This document shows positions 1 to 11,336 of a stretch of 64,000 nt of DNA, piece by piece. The notes below the pieces were generated by a model. It ran no database searches. It saw only the letters and a list, made by a program, of their open reading frames with translations, and had not been told where the DNA came from. This DNA comes from Tetraselmis striata (taxonomy: Eukaryota > Chlorophyta > Chlorodendrophyceae > Chlorodendrales > Chlorodendraceae): NCBI GenBank assembly GCA_006384855.1, contig VCJN01000094.1:1-64000 (forward strand). The letters run 5' to 3'. Position 1 is the first letter of the stretch; each line of letters opens with the position of its first letter. A program made the position numbers and the translations under genes.

Positions 1-108
1 CGCAATGCTGCTGCCGCTGTGGGCCGGCCGCCAGCCGTCCGACACCCGCCGCCCGCTGATGACAGTCCCGCCACCCGCCCCCGCCCGATCAGCTGACCTC
101 CGCTAGAC

Positions 109-128
109 CCCCCCCCCCCCCCCCCCCC
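109..128. repeat. poly-C tract
   Basis: A run of about 20 C in the first kilobase, where no gene was recognised. Confidence 0.9.
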
Positions 129-229
129 ACCCAACCCTCTTCCCGGCGCCTGACCGGGGATCCCTCTGTAATCGCCGACTACCCGGGATCCAGGATCCCC
201 GTCGGTATTTACTACGCAATGGCCGTATC

Positions 230-230
<1 letters not shown>

Positions 231-294
<64 letters not shown>

Positions 295-415
295 TCATAC
301 ACATACCGATACACATGCACACATACGTATACATACATGCATACATATACATACACAAATACACATACATATACATATACATACATGCACACATATATGC
401 ATATATGTATCATAA
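231..415. repeat. (AC)n microsatellite with CATA-rich tail
   Basis: A pure AC dinucleotide run covers about 231-293. It passes into a degenerate CATA/TACA stretch to about 415. The open frames over it on both strands encode only Thr-His or Cys-Val dipeptides and are not genes. Confidence 0.95.
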
Positions 416-831
416 ATACATGCAACCTTGGGAATTGCCGTAATTATCATTATGATGCACTCGTGCTCGCGTAGTCGTTGACCACGCCGCCGGGAATAGT
501 ATTGGCAGTCGCTGCCGCCCGCGTACCGACGGCGTACCACCGGGGATCCGGTGCCGCCCCGCGACGCGCTGCGGAGCTGCCCGCCTGCATGCGGCCACGC
601 ATGCGGTGCGGTGTGCGGGGCGGTCGCGCAGTCACCGAGGGTGCACGCCTCGTCGTCGGGGGTAGAACACGTTGTGCGCGCTGCGGGATGAGCTCGGCGA
701 GGGCAGCACGGCCGCGTGGCGGTAGCGATGGTGGTCGCTAAGCGGTGGCGTGATGCTGATGTCGCTGCCACATTCCAATGCGCCATCTGATGATGCGGCG
801 GTCATCGGTTCAGCGCTCTGCATCCTGCATC
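416..831. other. non-coding stretch, no feature recognised
   Basis: GC-rich sequence between two simple repeats. Open frames exist on both strands but show no protein motif or splice support. I see nothing I can name. Confidence 0.4.
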
Positions 832-856
832 ATGGGGGGGGGGGGGGGGGGGGGGG
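832..856. repeat. poly-G tract
   Basis: About 25 consecutive G directly upstream of the minisatellite. Confidence 0.9.
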
Positions 857-884
857 TTAGCGCACGGTTTCGTTTAGTGTGCTC

Positions 885-1560
885 GGTTTTTCAGCGCGCT
901 CAGCTCAGCTCTGATGTTGTTCAGCGATCGGATATTCAGTGATACTTTCCTTTCGCTGCATCGCTCGGTTCAGCGCTCTCCAGCGATCGGTTCAGCTCTG
1001 TATATCGACACGACTCGCGGTCCAGCTCTATGTTCAGTTCTCGGATCCAAAGCTCGGGAAGCACTGCAGTCCCTAGTACAGCGCTCGGTTCAATTCGTTA
1101 TTCAGCGGTCGGCTCAGCGCTCTGTGGTTCGTCGTCAGCACTCGGTTCAGCGCTCGGGTATTCTGCGTTCAGCCATTCAGCGCTCGGTTCAGCGCACGGT
1201 TATTCAGCGCTCAGCTCAGCGCTCATATACTCAGAGCTCGGTTCAGCACTCGTCTATTCAGGGCTCGGCTCAGCGCTCGGTCATTCAGCGCTCGGCTCAA
1301 CGAGGCTCTGTAGTTCGTCGTCAGCGCTCGGGCATTCTGCGCTCAGCTCAGCGCTCATATACATAGGGTATGGTTCAGCACTCGTCTATTCAGCGCTCGG
1401 TTCAGCGCGCGGTTATCCAGCGCGCGGTGCAGCGCTCATCTATTCAGAGTTCGGTTCAGCGCTCGGCATATGCAGCGCTCGGTTCAGCGCCCGGTTAATC
1501 AACGATCGATTCAGCGCTCTGTGCAGGTAGCTCGATCAAAGCGCTCAGTTAGTCGATCAG
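885..1560. repeat. minisatellite with 10-12 bp core TTCAGCGCTCGG
   Basis: Dozens of imperfect tandem copies of a short unit around TTCAGCGCTCGG, with variants such as GGCTCAGCGCTC and GGTTATTCAGCG. The unit holds the palindrome AGCGCT. Two plus-strand frames stay open and would encode Ser-Ala-Leu-Gly or Gln-Arg-Ser repeats. This follows from the repeat, and there is no sign of a real gene. Confidence 0.9.
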
Positions 1561-2017
1561 TCGCCATTGCAGTATTGGCAACTTTTTAGCGGTCTGCTCT
1601 GTTCAGCGCTCCGTGTTACAGTGCTACTCCTTCGGTGGTCAGAGTGCTATCATACATAGCGCTAAAAGTAATTCAGGTATCTGCATATAATTCGATGCTA
1701 TGCATAGTCTCAGCATTCTTCCCCGTTTAAGCCAAGCCGTCATCTTGCGCGCAAATATTGCTTCTTCTTGGCAGCAACTCCTCGGCAAATGCTTCTTCTT
1801 CTCGGCAGCTGACCGTGCCCAATATTCAAATGGCGGTGGTTGTTGACAGTAGCAAATAGTTGCACCCCTCCCTACCTGCAGTAGCCGAGATAGCTACTCT
1901 GCGACATAAATCGCCGAACGAGCGCTCGTCTCGCACAATCCACCGGCGCCGTGACATAGTATCAGCACAGACAGCACATTCGACATCGCAAGGCATAATC
2001 GATCCATCGTTTCGAAG
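1561..2017. other. intergenic sequence downstream of the F-box gene
   Basis: Lower-GC sequence after the minisatellite. No gene, RNA or mobile element was recognised. Confidence 0.4.
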
Positions 2018-2022
2018 TTACA
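2018..2022 (-). promoter_or_regulatory. TGTAA poly(A) signal of the F-box/LRR gene
   Basis: TTACA on the plus strand, which reads TGTAA on the gene strand, about 90 nt after the proposed stop. TGTAA is the usual green-algal polyadenylation motif. A second upstream candidate lies at 2031-2035. Confidence 0.45.
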
Positions 2023-2108
2023 TGCTGTTATTACAGTTTCAAAAGATGTCCCCTGCGTCGGAGAGCCCCACGGGCGCCCCCATGCGCCCACTCGCAGGCT
2101 TCGATCAT

Positions 2109-5100
2109 TCATCGCCGGCAATGCGTGAACCGGCATGCCGAAGTCGCGGCGGCATCCTCCTTGCGCCCGACGCCGGTCGGGAGTGCGCGCCACTCGCCCG
2201 CAAACTCGGCGGATACGGCGCAGCCGGGTACCTGCAGCTCGGAGAGCAGCGGCAGCGCAAGCAGCAGCTCGCGAATCTCCGCCTCCAGCACCTGAGTCAA
2301 GGCCAAGGGAGCCAGCACTCTCAGCGCTGAGCTGCAAACTCGATTATTGGGGGAGAGAGACGGGGGTGCGACAACTACGTCACTGGTTGCGCTGCAGCCT
2401 GATCCACAAGACGTATATTTATGCAGTGTTGTGAAGCTTCTGCATGTTTTGTGTAGCATCGCAGAGCTGCTGCACTATGCGGTGTTGGTTTAGGACAAAG
2501 CGCCGTTTCTGTCGAGCGACTATACAGCACCCCCGAACACCCACTCGCCCCCCATTCCAGATGCAGACGTATTTCGTGAGAATGTGTAGTAGAATTTTCC
2601 CAGACACGACTCCTACTGATGTGCTGCACGAGGTGCTGCGGTCTTCGCGATATTATAGCGACTAATAATAATGCTGCTCGGCATCGTCGCGCAAAACGTC
2701 GCCCCGCGCGCTAATCACAGTCGCGCACCGCCCACTCGGCCAAATGGTCGCGTGTCGGTTTTATCCTGCACCGAAGTGTCGAGCGCGGCGTCGAGTCGAG
2801 GCAAGCACGGGGTAGAGCGGACCTGTCGGCAGCCGGTGAGGTCGAGGGCGCACAGGTGGCGGAGTCGCTTCAGTGCCTCGAGAGCGGCGCCGGTCAGACC
2901 GTCGCAGCCCCGGAGGTCCAGCACGCTCAGGGTGCGAGCCAGGTGAGGTGCCGCGGCCTTCAAGCCCTCCGCCGCTGCGCTCGGGGCGCCGTGCACGAGG
3001 CTGAGCGCCGTCAGGCCGCGCATGGCCGGAAGCGCGGCGGCGAGGCCCGAGGCCGAGAGGGCGGTGCAGCGCGCGAGGTCGAGGCGGGACAGCGACGGCC
3101 GCGCGAGCGCGGCGAGCCCGTCGTCCGTGAGCGCTCGGCAGCCGCTAAGGTCCGCCCGCCGCAGTCGAGCCACTGCGCGCCAGCCGGCGAACCCCGTCCC
3201 CCTGACACCGCGGCACTCCGACAGGCACAGCTCCTCCAGCTGAGCCAGGCCGCCCAGGCATGACAGCCCGACGTCGGACAGCCCGTGGGCGTGGCTCAGG
3301 TCCAGCGTCTCCAGCGTGGTGAGGCCGCCCAGCGCGGCCACACCGGCGTCCCCCAGGAAGCGGCACTCCGCCAGGCAGGCGCTCCGCAGAGCTGTTAGCG
3401 CCGGAACAGAGCTCTGAGGCGGGCAAACCACGCCGGTGTTTAGGAAAGCATGCAACGGGAGATGTGACCTCAACAGTCACTGGTGGCGCAAGCATGTGTG
3501 CGGATATGTATATGTATGAAGGGGGGGGGGGGGGGGGGGGAATAAAGCCAGGCCCTGTCGCGGCAGCGGCGGGCTCCGCACCTGCAGCAGGCTGTCCAGC
3601 CCCGGGAGGCCACACGCCCGCAGGTCCAAGCTCAACAGGCAGCGGCCAGAGGAGACCAGCAGGCTGGAGATCCAGGGGGCGGGCAGCGCCGCGCACGCGG
3701 GTGCGCGAAACGAGGTGAGCCCCGGAAACAGAGGCGCCGCCCTGCGGCAGCGGCATCCCGGGCGCTCGCCGCCGCCCGGCCGCGCCTGCGGCTGCGGCTG
3801 CGAGCAGGCGGTGCAGGCCGGGAGGCAGCTGAGGCTGAGGTGCGCCAGCCGGCTGCCCGCCAGAGCCGCCACCCCCGAGGATGACAGCTTGACGCACCGC
3901 TCCAGGCAGAGGCTGGTGAGCGCGGGCATCCCGCGCAGCGCAGCGGCGCCGGCGTCCGTCACCCGCTGGCAGCCCGCCAGCCGCAGGCTCGTCAGCCCCG
4001 CGGCGCACGGCAGCGCCGCGAGCTCCGCCAGCGTGCCGTCGCCCACGGCCAGGCAGTCCGACAGGTCCAGGGCCTCCAGCGCGGTGAGCGCTCCCAGGCA
4101 TGCCGCGAGAGAGGCACCGCCGGGCCCGCTGGCCTCCAGCTCGCAGCTCGCCAGACTGCGTGCATGCCAGGACAGGCGGCCGTCAACACCCCCCCCCCCC
4201 TTCCCCTTTCCGCGCCGTGCCATGGTGCGGTGTGTTCCGAGCTGATAACAGGTGTATCCTTGAACCTCGGCTCGTTGCGTATCACAGGTTTGGGATGCCC
4301 ACACCCCCAAACTTTTCCCCCGAGCCAGCTTGCCGCCCCACCCCCTAACAAGTCATGTTACAAGAACTCGGTCTGGCGGGGGGTGGACACACGGCCAGAC
4401 TCAACGCCAAAGTCCCTGTCCGGCCTTGCCGTCTATTCTTCCAGCCGCGAGCCGGCGTGCGTCTGTGGCGAATGGGCTGGTTCCCGGTGAGAATCGGCAC
4501 GTGACCGGCCGGTCAGCCCACCGCCGGAACGCTCCACCACAAAACGCAACCCAGACCGCTCTGCCGGAGCAATACCCGGCCTCCTTTCCCTGGCAGCATC
4601 CCCTAGACCTCGCCCGCACTGGCCCACATGGATCCCGCGCCTTTCTGTGTCCCAAAGGTGGGAGAATCGTGCCGCCTCCGCGCGGTCTGGAAGGCCATGA
4701 GCAGAGCAGTGCGAGTATGTGCATGGTACTACGAACAATCCTGTTTCCATGCCGGTAGACAGATAGAGCCGCGTGGTAGCAGTGTCACGGCCGCCGCAGG
4801 TCCATGCGGGTGCACCACCGGCTATGTGCACGGCAGTGTCGGCTACGTGGGGCGGAAATCCGCGTGCGCAGTAGGCGGCGGTGAGGGCGGGCCGGTGTTG
4901 ACTGAGCGACCGAGAGCGCGGTCGGCGGGGGGCTGGCAAGATCTGCCAAAGCGCGCCGGCCGGCCGCCACGGCGCCCCAAGTGGCGCCACGCCGGTGTGG
5001 GGTAACACCGATGCCGGCCCAGGGCGCAGCACTAGGGCTGCCTGACCTAGGGTGGACCTAGGGCTGACCTACGTTGACGACGGCAAAAGCCATGCCCTGG

Positions 5101-7302
5101 GCAGCCGCGCGAGAAGGTGGAGCTGGTAGGAATGGGATTATGACCTAGAAAGAGGACAACAGGACACCGAATCTGTGGTGTGCCACGGGTGTGCACGCCG
5201 CTCTTCCGTGCCGCTTTCGTTCCGTGTCCATCCAGGGTTACCACAAACCCTGGTATGGGTTCAGGGTTTGCCTCTTCTACTCCGAGTTGAGGCTTAAGCC
5301 GGATAATATAGTATGTGTTGGCGCAACTGTTACAACGACAACAATGGTACTTCATCATCACTCATGTTGCGTTTTGGTACTAAACGTCGTGGAACTATGT
5401 GCTGTCCCTGGAAGCTGTGGGTGATCGGCGAAAACATAACGCTACGACGTACGTAATAGTACATATTTCATATTATGTGCCTTATTTAACATTAATAAGA
5501 AGAACGCCCCAAATCAGTGCCCTCCGCGCCTACCACGCTGTCAGGGGCTACAGACATGCATGAATATACAGGCCAGACTGTACCAGATGCCTCGTCTTCA
5601 TCTGCCGACGCGGTAGGTAGAACAACGCGAGTGAGACCCTGCCTGCCCTGCCTGCCTGCCGGAGGCCGCATGTGGACCAAGCTATACCGGAAGTACACCG
5701 AATGTTCTGTTGGCTGCATGGACCCCGAACTCTAGGCTGTTATGAGGGTTGTCGTAGGTCAGACGGCACCTGGAATAAGGGTGCCAGCTGCGAGTGTGAA
5801 TTCTCGACTAAACAATGGCTCAACATGAGCCGCGGACTCATTTAAGAGCGTGAATTGATTTGCCGAACAAGCAGGCAGGGGGGAGAGGGGGGGCACCTGA
5901 GGGAGCGCAGGCCGGTGAGTTGGCCCAGCCCGCGCAGCGCCTCCGCGCCCAGCGCGCCCACGTCCTCCGCGATTAGCTCCCGCAGCGAGGCGGGCAGCGA
6001 CGACAGCGCGCCTGGCGGCGGGGCCGCGTTGCCGCTCACGTCCAGCACCTGCGCCGCACAGTGGTCCAGCCAGGTGCTCAACAGGGGGCACCTCATGCAC
6101 CTTGAAATGCACCAAGAATAAAATGTGAAACTTGCTCTTTACTATGAAGTTATTCCCGCGCTGCGCTGCAGGCGACCTGCCACACGTCCCAACTCCCTGG
6201 CCCTGCACAGGGTTGGCTGAGCTGGTTGCCCGATGAAGCTCGATCCCATGTGTGCGGCGCCGTTCATCGGCGAGGCGGTGTTATGGCAATGTTCATCGCG
6301 GCAGCGGCAGCGGCGGGCAGCGCACCCGCAGCTTGTCTGAGCACCCGCAGAGCAGCGCCTCCAGGTGCGCACCGCTCAGCCCAACGCCGGCAATCCTGCA
6401 CGCCAGGGCCAGAGGCGGTGAGAGGCATCCTCGCTTCCCAGACCATGCAGAGCCGAGTCACCACGCCCGCAAGCGCCGCTTCAGCGAAATGCATTCGCGG
6501 CTAGCTGCCACCCCTTCTGTGGGATGCGGTGTTGGCCTGGAACCCCCTACAGCCTCGTGCAAGGCGGCTGCTTTTCCCCCTGACTCTCTCTCTCTCTCTC
6601 CCTCTCTCTCTCTGAGCTGAGCTGAGCTGCTGCATAGGCCGAGGCGGCGGGGTGGCGTGCACCTCAGCTCCTGGAAGTTACTCAGGCAGCTCGCCAAGTA
6701 CGCGGCTCGGCATGCAACGCCCTGCGCATGGCTGAGGTCCAGCGCTGTGAGGGACGGGAAGGCCGCCAGCGGGTCTGCGCCGGCCAAGGATGAGCCCTGA
6801 TGAGGTGGGATTCCAAGCAGTTTCGACGATGTCAGAAGCTGGCTGAGACAAAGGGGGGAGAGGGTGGGAGGGAGCCATGATACTTGTAACTTATATACGT
6901 GCAGTCTCAGATGGTCATTGTCACCTTGGCCGACAGGCGGCGCAGGGAGGGCAAGTAGGTCGCCGGCACGAGGTTCTCCGAAAGCGAGGAGCCCCATGGA
7001 AGCGAGAGTGCGGCCAGCGCGGTGAGGTCCGTCAGGTGTAGCTGCCGGCCGGGGGTGGCGCGGCAGCGGCTGAGGTCGAGGCGGGTCAGGCCCGGGACGA
7101 GGGCGCCCAGGGCGTCGGCCGCGCCGGGAGGCAAGCACCGCGGCGCGAGGGCGGCCAGCCCACCGTCGTGCGCGTCGCGCCAGGCGGCGCATGCCAGGCG
7201 CGCGGCGGCGGCGTCCCCGGGTCGCGGCAGGTGGCTGAGCGCGCGGAGGAGCAGCGCCTGGGGGAGCGCCTCCCAGCAAGCCTCTGGTGTCGCCGGCGAC
7301 TG
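2109..7302 (-). CDS. F-box / leucine-rich-repeat protein (first exon unresolved)
   Basis: Probable substrate-recognition subunit of an SCF ubiquitin ligase. Visible exons on the minus strand are 7302-6925, 6796-6663, 6395-6326, about 6091-5897, 4155-3582, 3413-2809 and 2331-2109, or roughly 725 residues. The first exon opens with an F-box-like helix (LPQALLLRALSHLPRPGD, then a CAAWRD motif). The rest is cysteine-containing LRRs of the AMN1/FBXL type, for example LTALEALDLSDC, LTSLRLAGCQRVTDAG and LEELCLSECRGV. Phases agree at all visible junctions except 6326 to 6091, where an exon or alternative acceptor may be missed. An in-frame stop lies just before 7302 and no ATG follows, so an upstream first exon is needed. 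The intron 5896-4156 is long (1.7 kb) and holds no recognised gene. The last junction (donor at 2808) was chosen by phase; otherwise the frame stops at 2715. The F-box/LRR type is clear, but its target is unknown. Confidence 0.8.
3521..3540. repeat. poly-G tract (poly-C on the sense strand of the F-box gene)
   Basis: Twenty G in an intron, starting about 40 nt downstream of the donor at 3581 when read on the gene strand. Confidence 0.9.
6584..6613. repeat. (TC)n microsatellite
   Basis: CT/TC dinucleotide run within an intron of the F-box/LRR gene. Confidence 0.9.
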
Positions 7303-8620
7303 CTATTTGTACAGGGAGGCGCGTCAGACATACCCAGCAAGTGTCCTGCGACTTTGTTATGACAATAACTCGAATTGCGGGCAGAAACCACTTTTGCGAT
7401 ACGGAAGTGGCGAAGGGATCCTACTCTTCTCGGATTGCCCAAAAGAAACCCTTGGCAGATATGAGGGTGATATCAACAAAAACTACACTGCAGGCGGTAA
7501 GGCGTATACCGGTGCCTCCCAGCGACTGCCCTCCTCATCCTGCTGCGCCGAAACTCTCGCTGCTGCCGGCGGGTTGGCGGAGGACGGCGGGCGCTTGAGC
7601 GGGGAGCCCAGCACACCGGCGTGTGGCCGCCCCATGCCACCGCTGCTAGCCTGTCGTGACTACGCTGCTGCGCTTGCCGGTACCGGTAGTGCGCTGGCCG
7701 CTCGACTTGGTCAAGTTATGGGGTCCGTCAGTTGTTCTTAGCGGGCGCGCGTTATTGTTGTGGCGTCCGAAGGAAAAATATGCTGGATAATACGCGGGTG
7801 AGCCAGTGTTGCGCGGTCAACGGTGAAGTAAGCTGCGTGTTGCAGTTCTCCCAGGCCCGTCGGGTGCAGGGTATGCTGTCTGGCGCCAGCCGGTGCTCGC
7901 AATGGGGGTTCTTGATATTTGCTGCGGTGCTGTGCCGATTGGATTGTCTTCTCTTGGGTAGGAGAGGAGATGCCCGATGACGGCAAGTGCGCCCGTCCCT
8001 CACACGGCATTTGGAGATTGCGGCCGCTACTGCGATGCTGACTGCTATCATCTGCGCTCGTACGACGCGCCGGTTCGAGTCGTGCGCGGGACGACCGAGG
8101 TCATCCCGCGGCTCGTCGCGCGGCGCGTATCCGCCTCGTATCGCCTTGGCGGATCCAATATATAGCGAGTATTAAAGAATAATTTCCTATTAAACAATAA
8201 TAAACAATAATATACACGGGCCAGTAGCCGCAAAGGGCGATCATCGAATCCGAATCGAATAACAATCCAATATAATACATTAATATTCACACATTAATAA
8301 TCACAATTATAGCGAGTCTTCCCCTGGAATCGATAGTCTTAATCCATAGCCAGCATAAGTCCGAGCAAAAGTAATCTTTATAGTAGTACGAGGTACCGCC
8401 GTCGTAGTCACTATGGTGATCAATTTATATTTAGATATGGTCGCTTTCGCATGTGGCGGCTATTATTATGCACATAATTCATCATTATTTATACAGCGCA
8501 GATGGTTCTTACTACACCCCTCCATATAAGTCCCAGGCCCCTTTCTCGCCGAATCCGAGCTTACGAATAGTAGGGCAGCTGAATATAGGGTTTATGACCT
8601 GAAATCCTGGAATATTGCAC
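7303..8620. other. upstream region of the F-box gene, AT-rich at its far end
   Basis: GC-rich sequence to about 8150, probably holding the missing first exon and promoter of the F-box gene, then AT-rich DNA to about 8600. A tRNA B-box-like GGTTCGAGTC lies near 8069, but no cloverleaf could be drawn around it. Confidence 0.4.
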
Positions 8621-11336
8621 ATTTATGCTCAGCCTTTACCACCATAGGGTGTAAGCAACCCCTTTGGTCCTAGCAAGTGCCCTACACGAGTGCCACTTGC
8701 GCCACGCACTCTGAGCGTTTCCAACACCCCCACAACAACGGGGGTTGGTGCCCCGCACGTCCCGCCGCGCATGCATAGACCATTGCATGGTGGGATGGCC
8801 ATGGGTGGGCGAGGAAACATCTCAGCAAAGAGGCTAGGGTACTTTTGCTTGGGGTGGGGCCATAGTGGCGTGCGTCCGTGCACGATGCGGCGTGATGCCA
8901 TCGCCACGGTAGTGCCGCCTTGTGGTGCAGCTGTCAAACTCGCGGTATCGCTCAGTGCGTTGCGAGGAAACGTCGATAAATCTTCACATAAAAACCAATA
9001 AAACTACGCGAGCAGGGCTACAGATTCCACAACTTCAGCACGGTCGTCCGAGGCCGTTTAGGCACTTTTCGATTTTTTTGAAATAATATGTCGAAATATG
9101 ACGCCCGTGTCAGTGTGTGGTCAACATGTTGGCGTGAAACTTTACGCCAGGGGATCTCAAAACCTGATACACTGTGGCAGAACAGTGTGTTGTATGTACA
9201 TGTGCACGGACTATACTCATACTTGGCACATACCCCCTTGTGCGATGCCCACGGCCGCCATGCCGGATCCCCCCTTTATTCACAACATTACTTCCACCAG
9301 CATCGACGCATTAAGGTGCACGCCATTGCCGCCCCACTGGGCTCACCATGGCGCGCTATGAGCATGTGGCCATGCACTGCTATAGAAAAGCTTTGGCCTA
9401 CGGCAAGGAGGCCGCGAGAACCCTCTCCCGCCTGCGCGTGCAACGATCACAACCGCATTTTATTGTCCATGATTTTGGCCATAACCCATAGTCATCGATT
9501 CGTAGGGCTTGGTCCGGGTCGTGAATGACCAAATTTCCATGCCCTATGTGTACGGTGGATAGTGATTATACCAAGGGTGGTGTGGTATGAGTACGGGGGC
9601 TGTGGTGCCCCATGTCTATTTGTGCACACGAGTGGTGCAATTTGTGGTTTTGAAGCTCTCGCGCCAGAAGCCATGCTTTTGCATGAATGAAAACGTTGGC
9701 GGCAACGGCCGCCGCGTGGCAATATGGGGTGTATCGGGCTATCACGGCATTTCCCCCCAGCCGTGCGACCCTGAGTACGATGACCGTCGTCGACGGCCTC
9801 CATACTGTGGACGGCGGCGACCTCGAGCGCCGCTATCCGAACGCCGGCGTAATCCTGACTGTGACGCACGCCGCATCTACTAGAAGCTCGCGCAAATCGA
9901 CGGCCAAGCCGGCGATGAAGGCCCCGTAGCATGATGTGGCGTGGTAGTACTCGTCCGCTGCCGGCTGAAGACAAGGGTTATACCAAGCAGGTACTCGAGC
10001 GCGCGGTCGAGGGCGATGGAGCAAAGCCTCGGGCGTCGCAACTATTGGGAGGCATCCCGTTATAGAAACCGGGTAGAGCAGTAGCGCGAGGGCGGTTTTC
10101 CAATCAAGGTAGGGAGTTCGCTTGAGGGAGCGAAGGTCGCACGGACGATCTAGTAAGTCCATATACAACCGGCGCGGGACTCGTTCCCGCCCGGAATGGC
10201 GTCCTCTTCGCCGGCGGCAGCCGGTGGCATAGGAGTCTCTTGGGTAGCGAAAAACTTGGAGAGCTGCTCATGGATGAGCTTTCTCATTCTCGCGTCTTCC
10301 GTTTTACGACGCCTCGCCTCAATGTGCGCTTGAGCAGAGACCCGCGTCTTGACACCGCCATCGATAGCCGCCGCCTTGCCGGCGTCGAACATATTGCTTG
10401 GGGCCGGCGGCTGAGCCGCTGCAAGACATATCGAAGGGGTTGTCCGGGAGCCGCGGGGAGAAGAGATCAGAAGAGCCTCGGCTTGAGCTGGTCATGTAGT
10501 AGCGGCGAAAGCGGACGAGGGTGGAAGGTTTTGTACCGTTTCCCGGGGGCATGAGGCACGGTCCGAAACCGAGAGTTATTGTTGTGCGGGCAGGAGGCCA
10601 ACACAAAACTAAGAGAGTGGTCCCATGTAGCGGACGATCATGGTTTTATATAAGATTCAACATGTAGTGGAGTGACCGATGTTTCCGCCGAGGGCGGCAC
10701 GCGAAGTGCCGTACTTCGGCATTTCAGTGCTAAAGCTCCAAGACTGCCCGGCGGGCGGGCTTTGCTCTGTGGCCGCCACGTCAAATTGGCGTGGCGCAGA
10801 GGCCGCGGGCAGCCGGTGTCGACACCCGCATACCCTAGGGTTAAGGGAGGGGAAGCAAGCCCCAGGAACACAGGTATAAACACACTAGATGGGCCCGATC
10901 TGGGCCCGATACACCTTTTATTAGATTTAAAAGATACTTAAACGTACTTAAAAGCTCGCACAGGCAGTACCCGGGGTACAGGTGCCGGTAGGGCTCCTGT
11001 AGGAGCAGTCGCCGGTGATCGATATGGCGCTCCCCGCCCCGGCGCCCGCTCCTCACCACCAGCAACCGCCATCGTCCGCGACAAGTGGAACCGCGCAGAG
11101 GTTCACCTGTCACAGGGTTTGCTACACTCTGCAGTGGCAGCGCTTCCACTCCGTCTGACTACGCGTGATACAACCGTACACATTTACCTCCCGGCGAGGG
11201 CAGGCGGCGACTTAGCCGGCTAGCGGCCACAACAGGGAGCCGACACCCACCGACGCCGCAGCCACAGCGACAGAGCGCAATTGCGGCGCGCCTCAACAGT
11301 ATCCGTCCGGCCAGGCAGTAGTATCCGTCCAACATC
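8621..11336. other. intergenic region with unidentified ORF remnants
   Basis: No host gene recognised. Two minus-strand open stretches, about 10168-9833 and 10392-10150, look more protein-like than their surroundings. The first contains DEYYHATSCYGAFIAG and GLAVDLRELLVDAACVTVRI. The second contains a charged helix, AHIEARRRKTEDARMRKLI. They may be remnants of one mobile element, but I could not assign a family. The rest shows no feature. Confidence 0.35.

Noticed and set aside
219-443. Thr-His repeat ORF
   Set aside because: Direct translation of the AC microsatellite.
1030-1530. A 166-codon repetitive ORF rich in Ser, Ala, Leu and Gly
   Set aside because: It is produced by the minisatellite unit. 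A second frame is open as well and no flanking gene structure exists.
4433-5032. Separate gene inside the long F-box intron
   Set aside because: Arg/Gly/Pro-rich overlapping frames on both strands without motifs.
8060-8110. tRNA gene around GGTTCGAGTC
   Set aside because: No A-box at the right distance and no cloverleaf.
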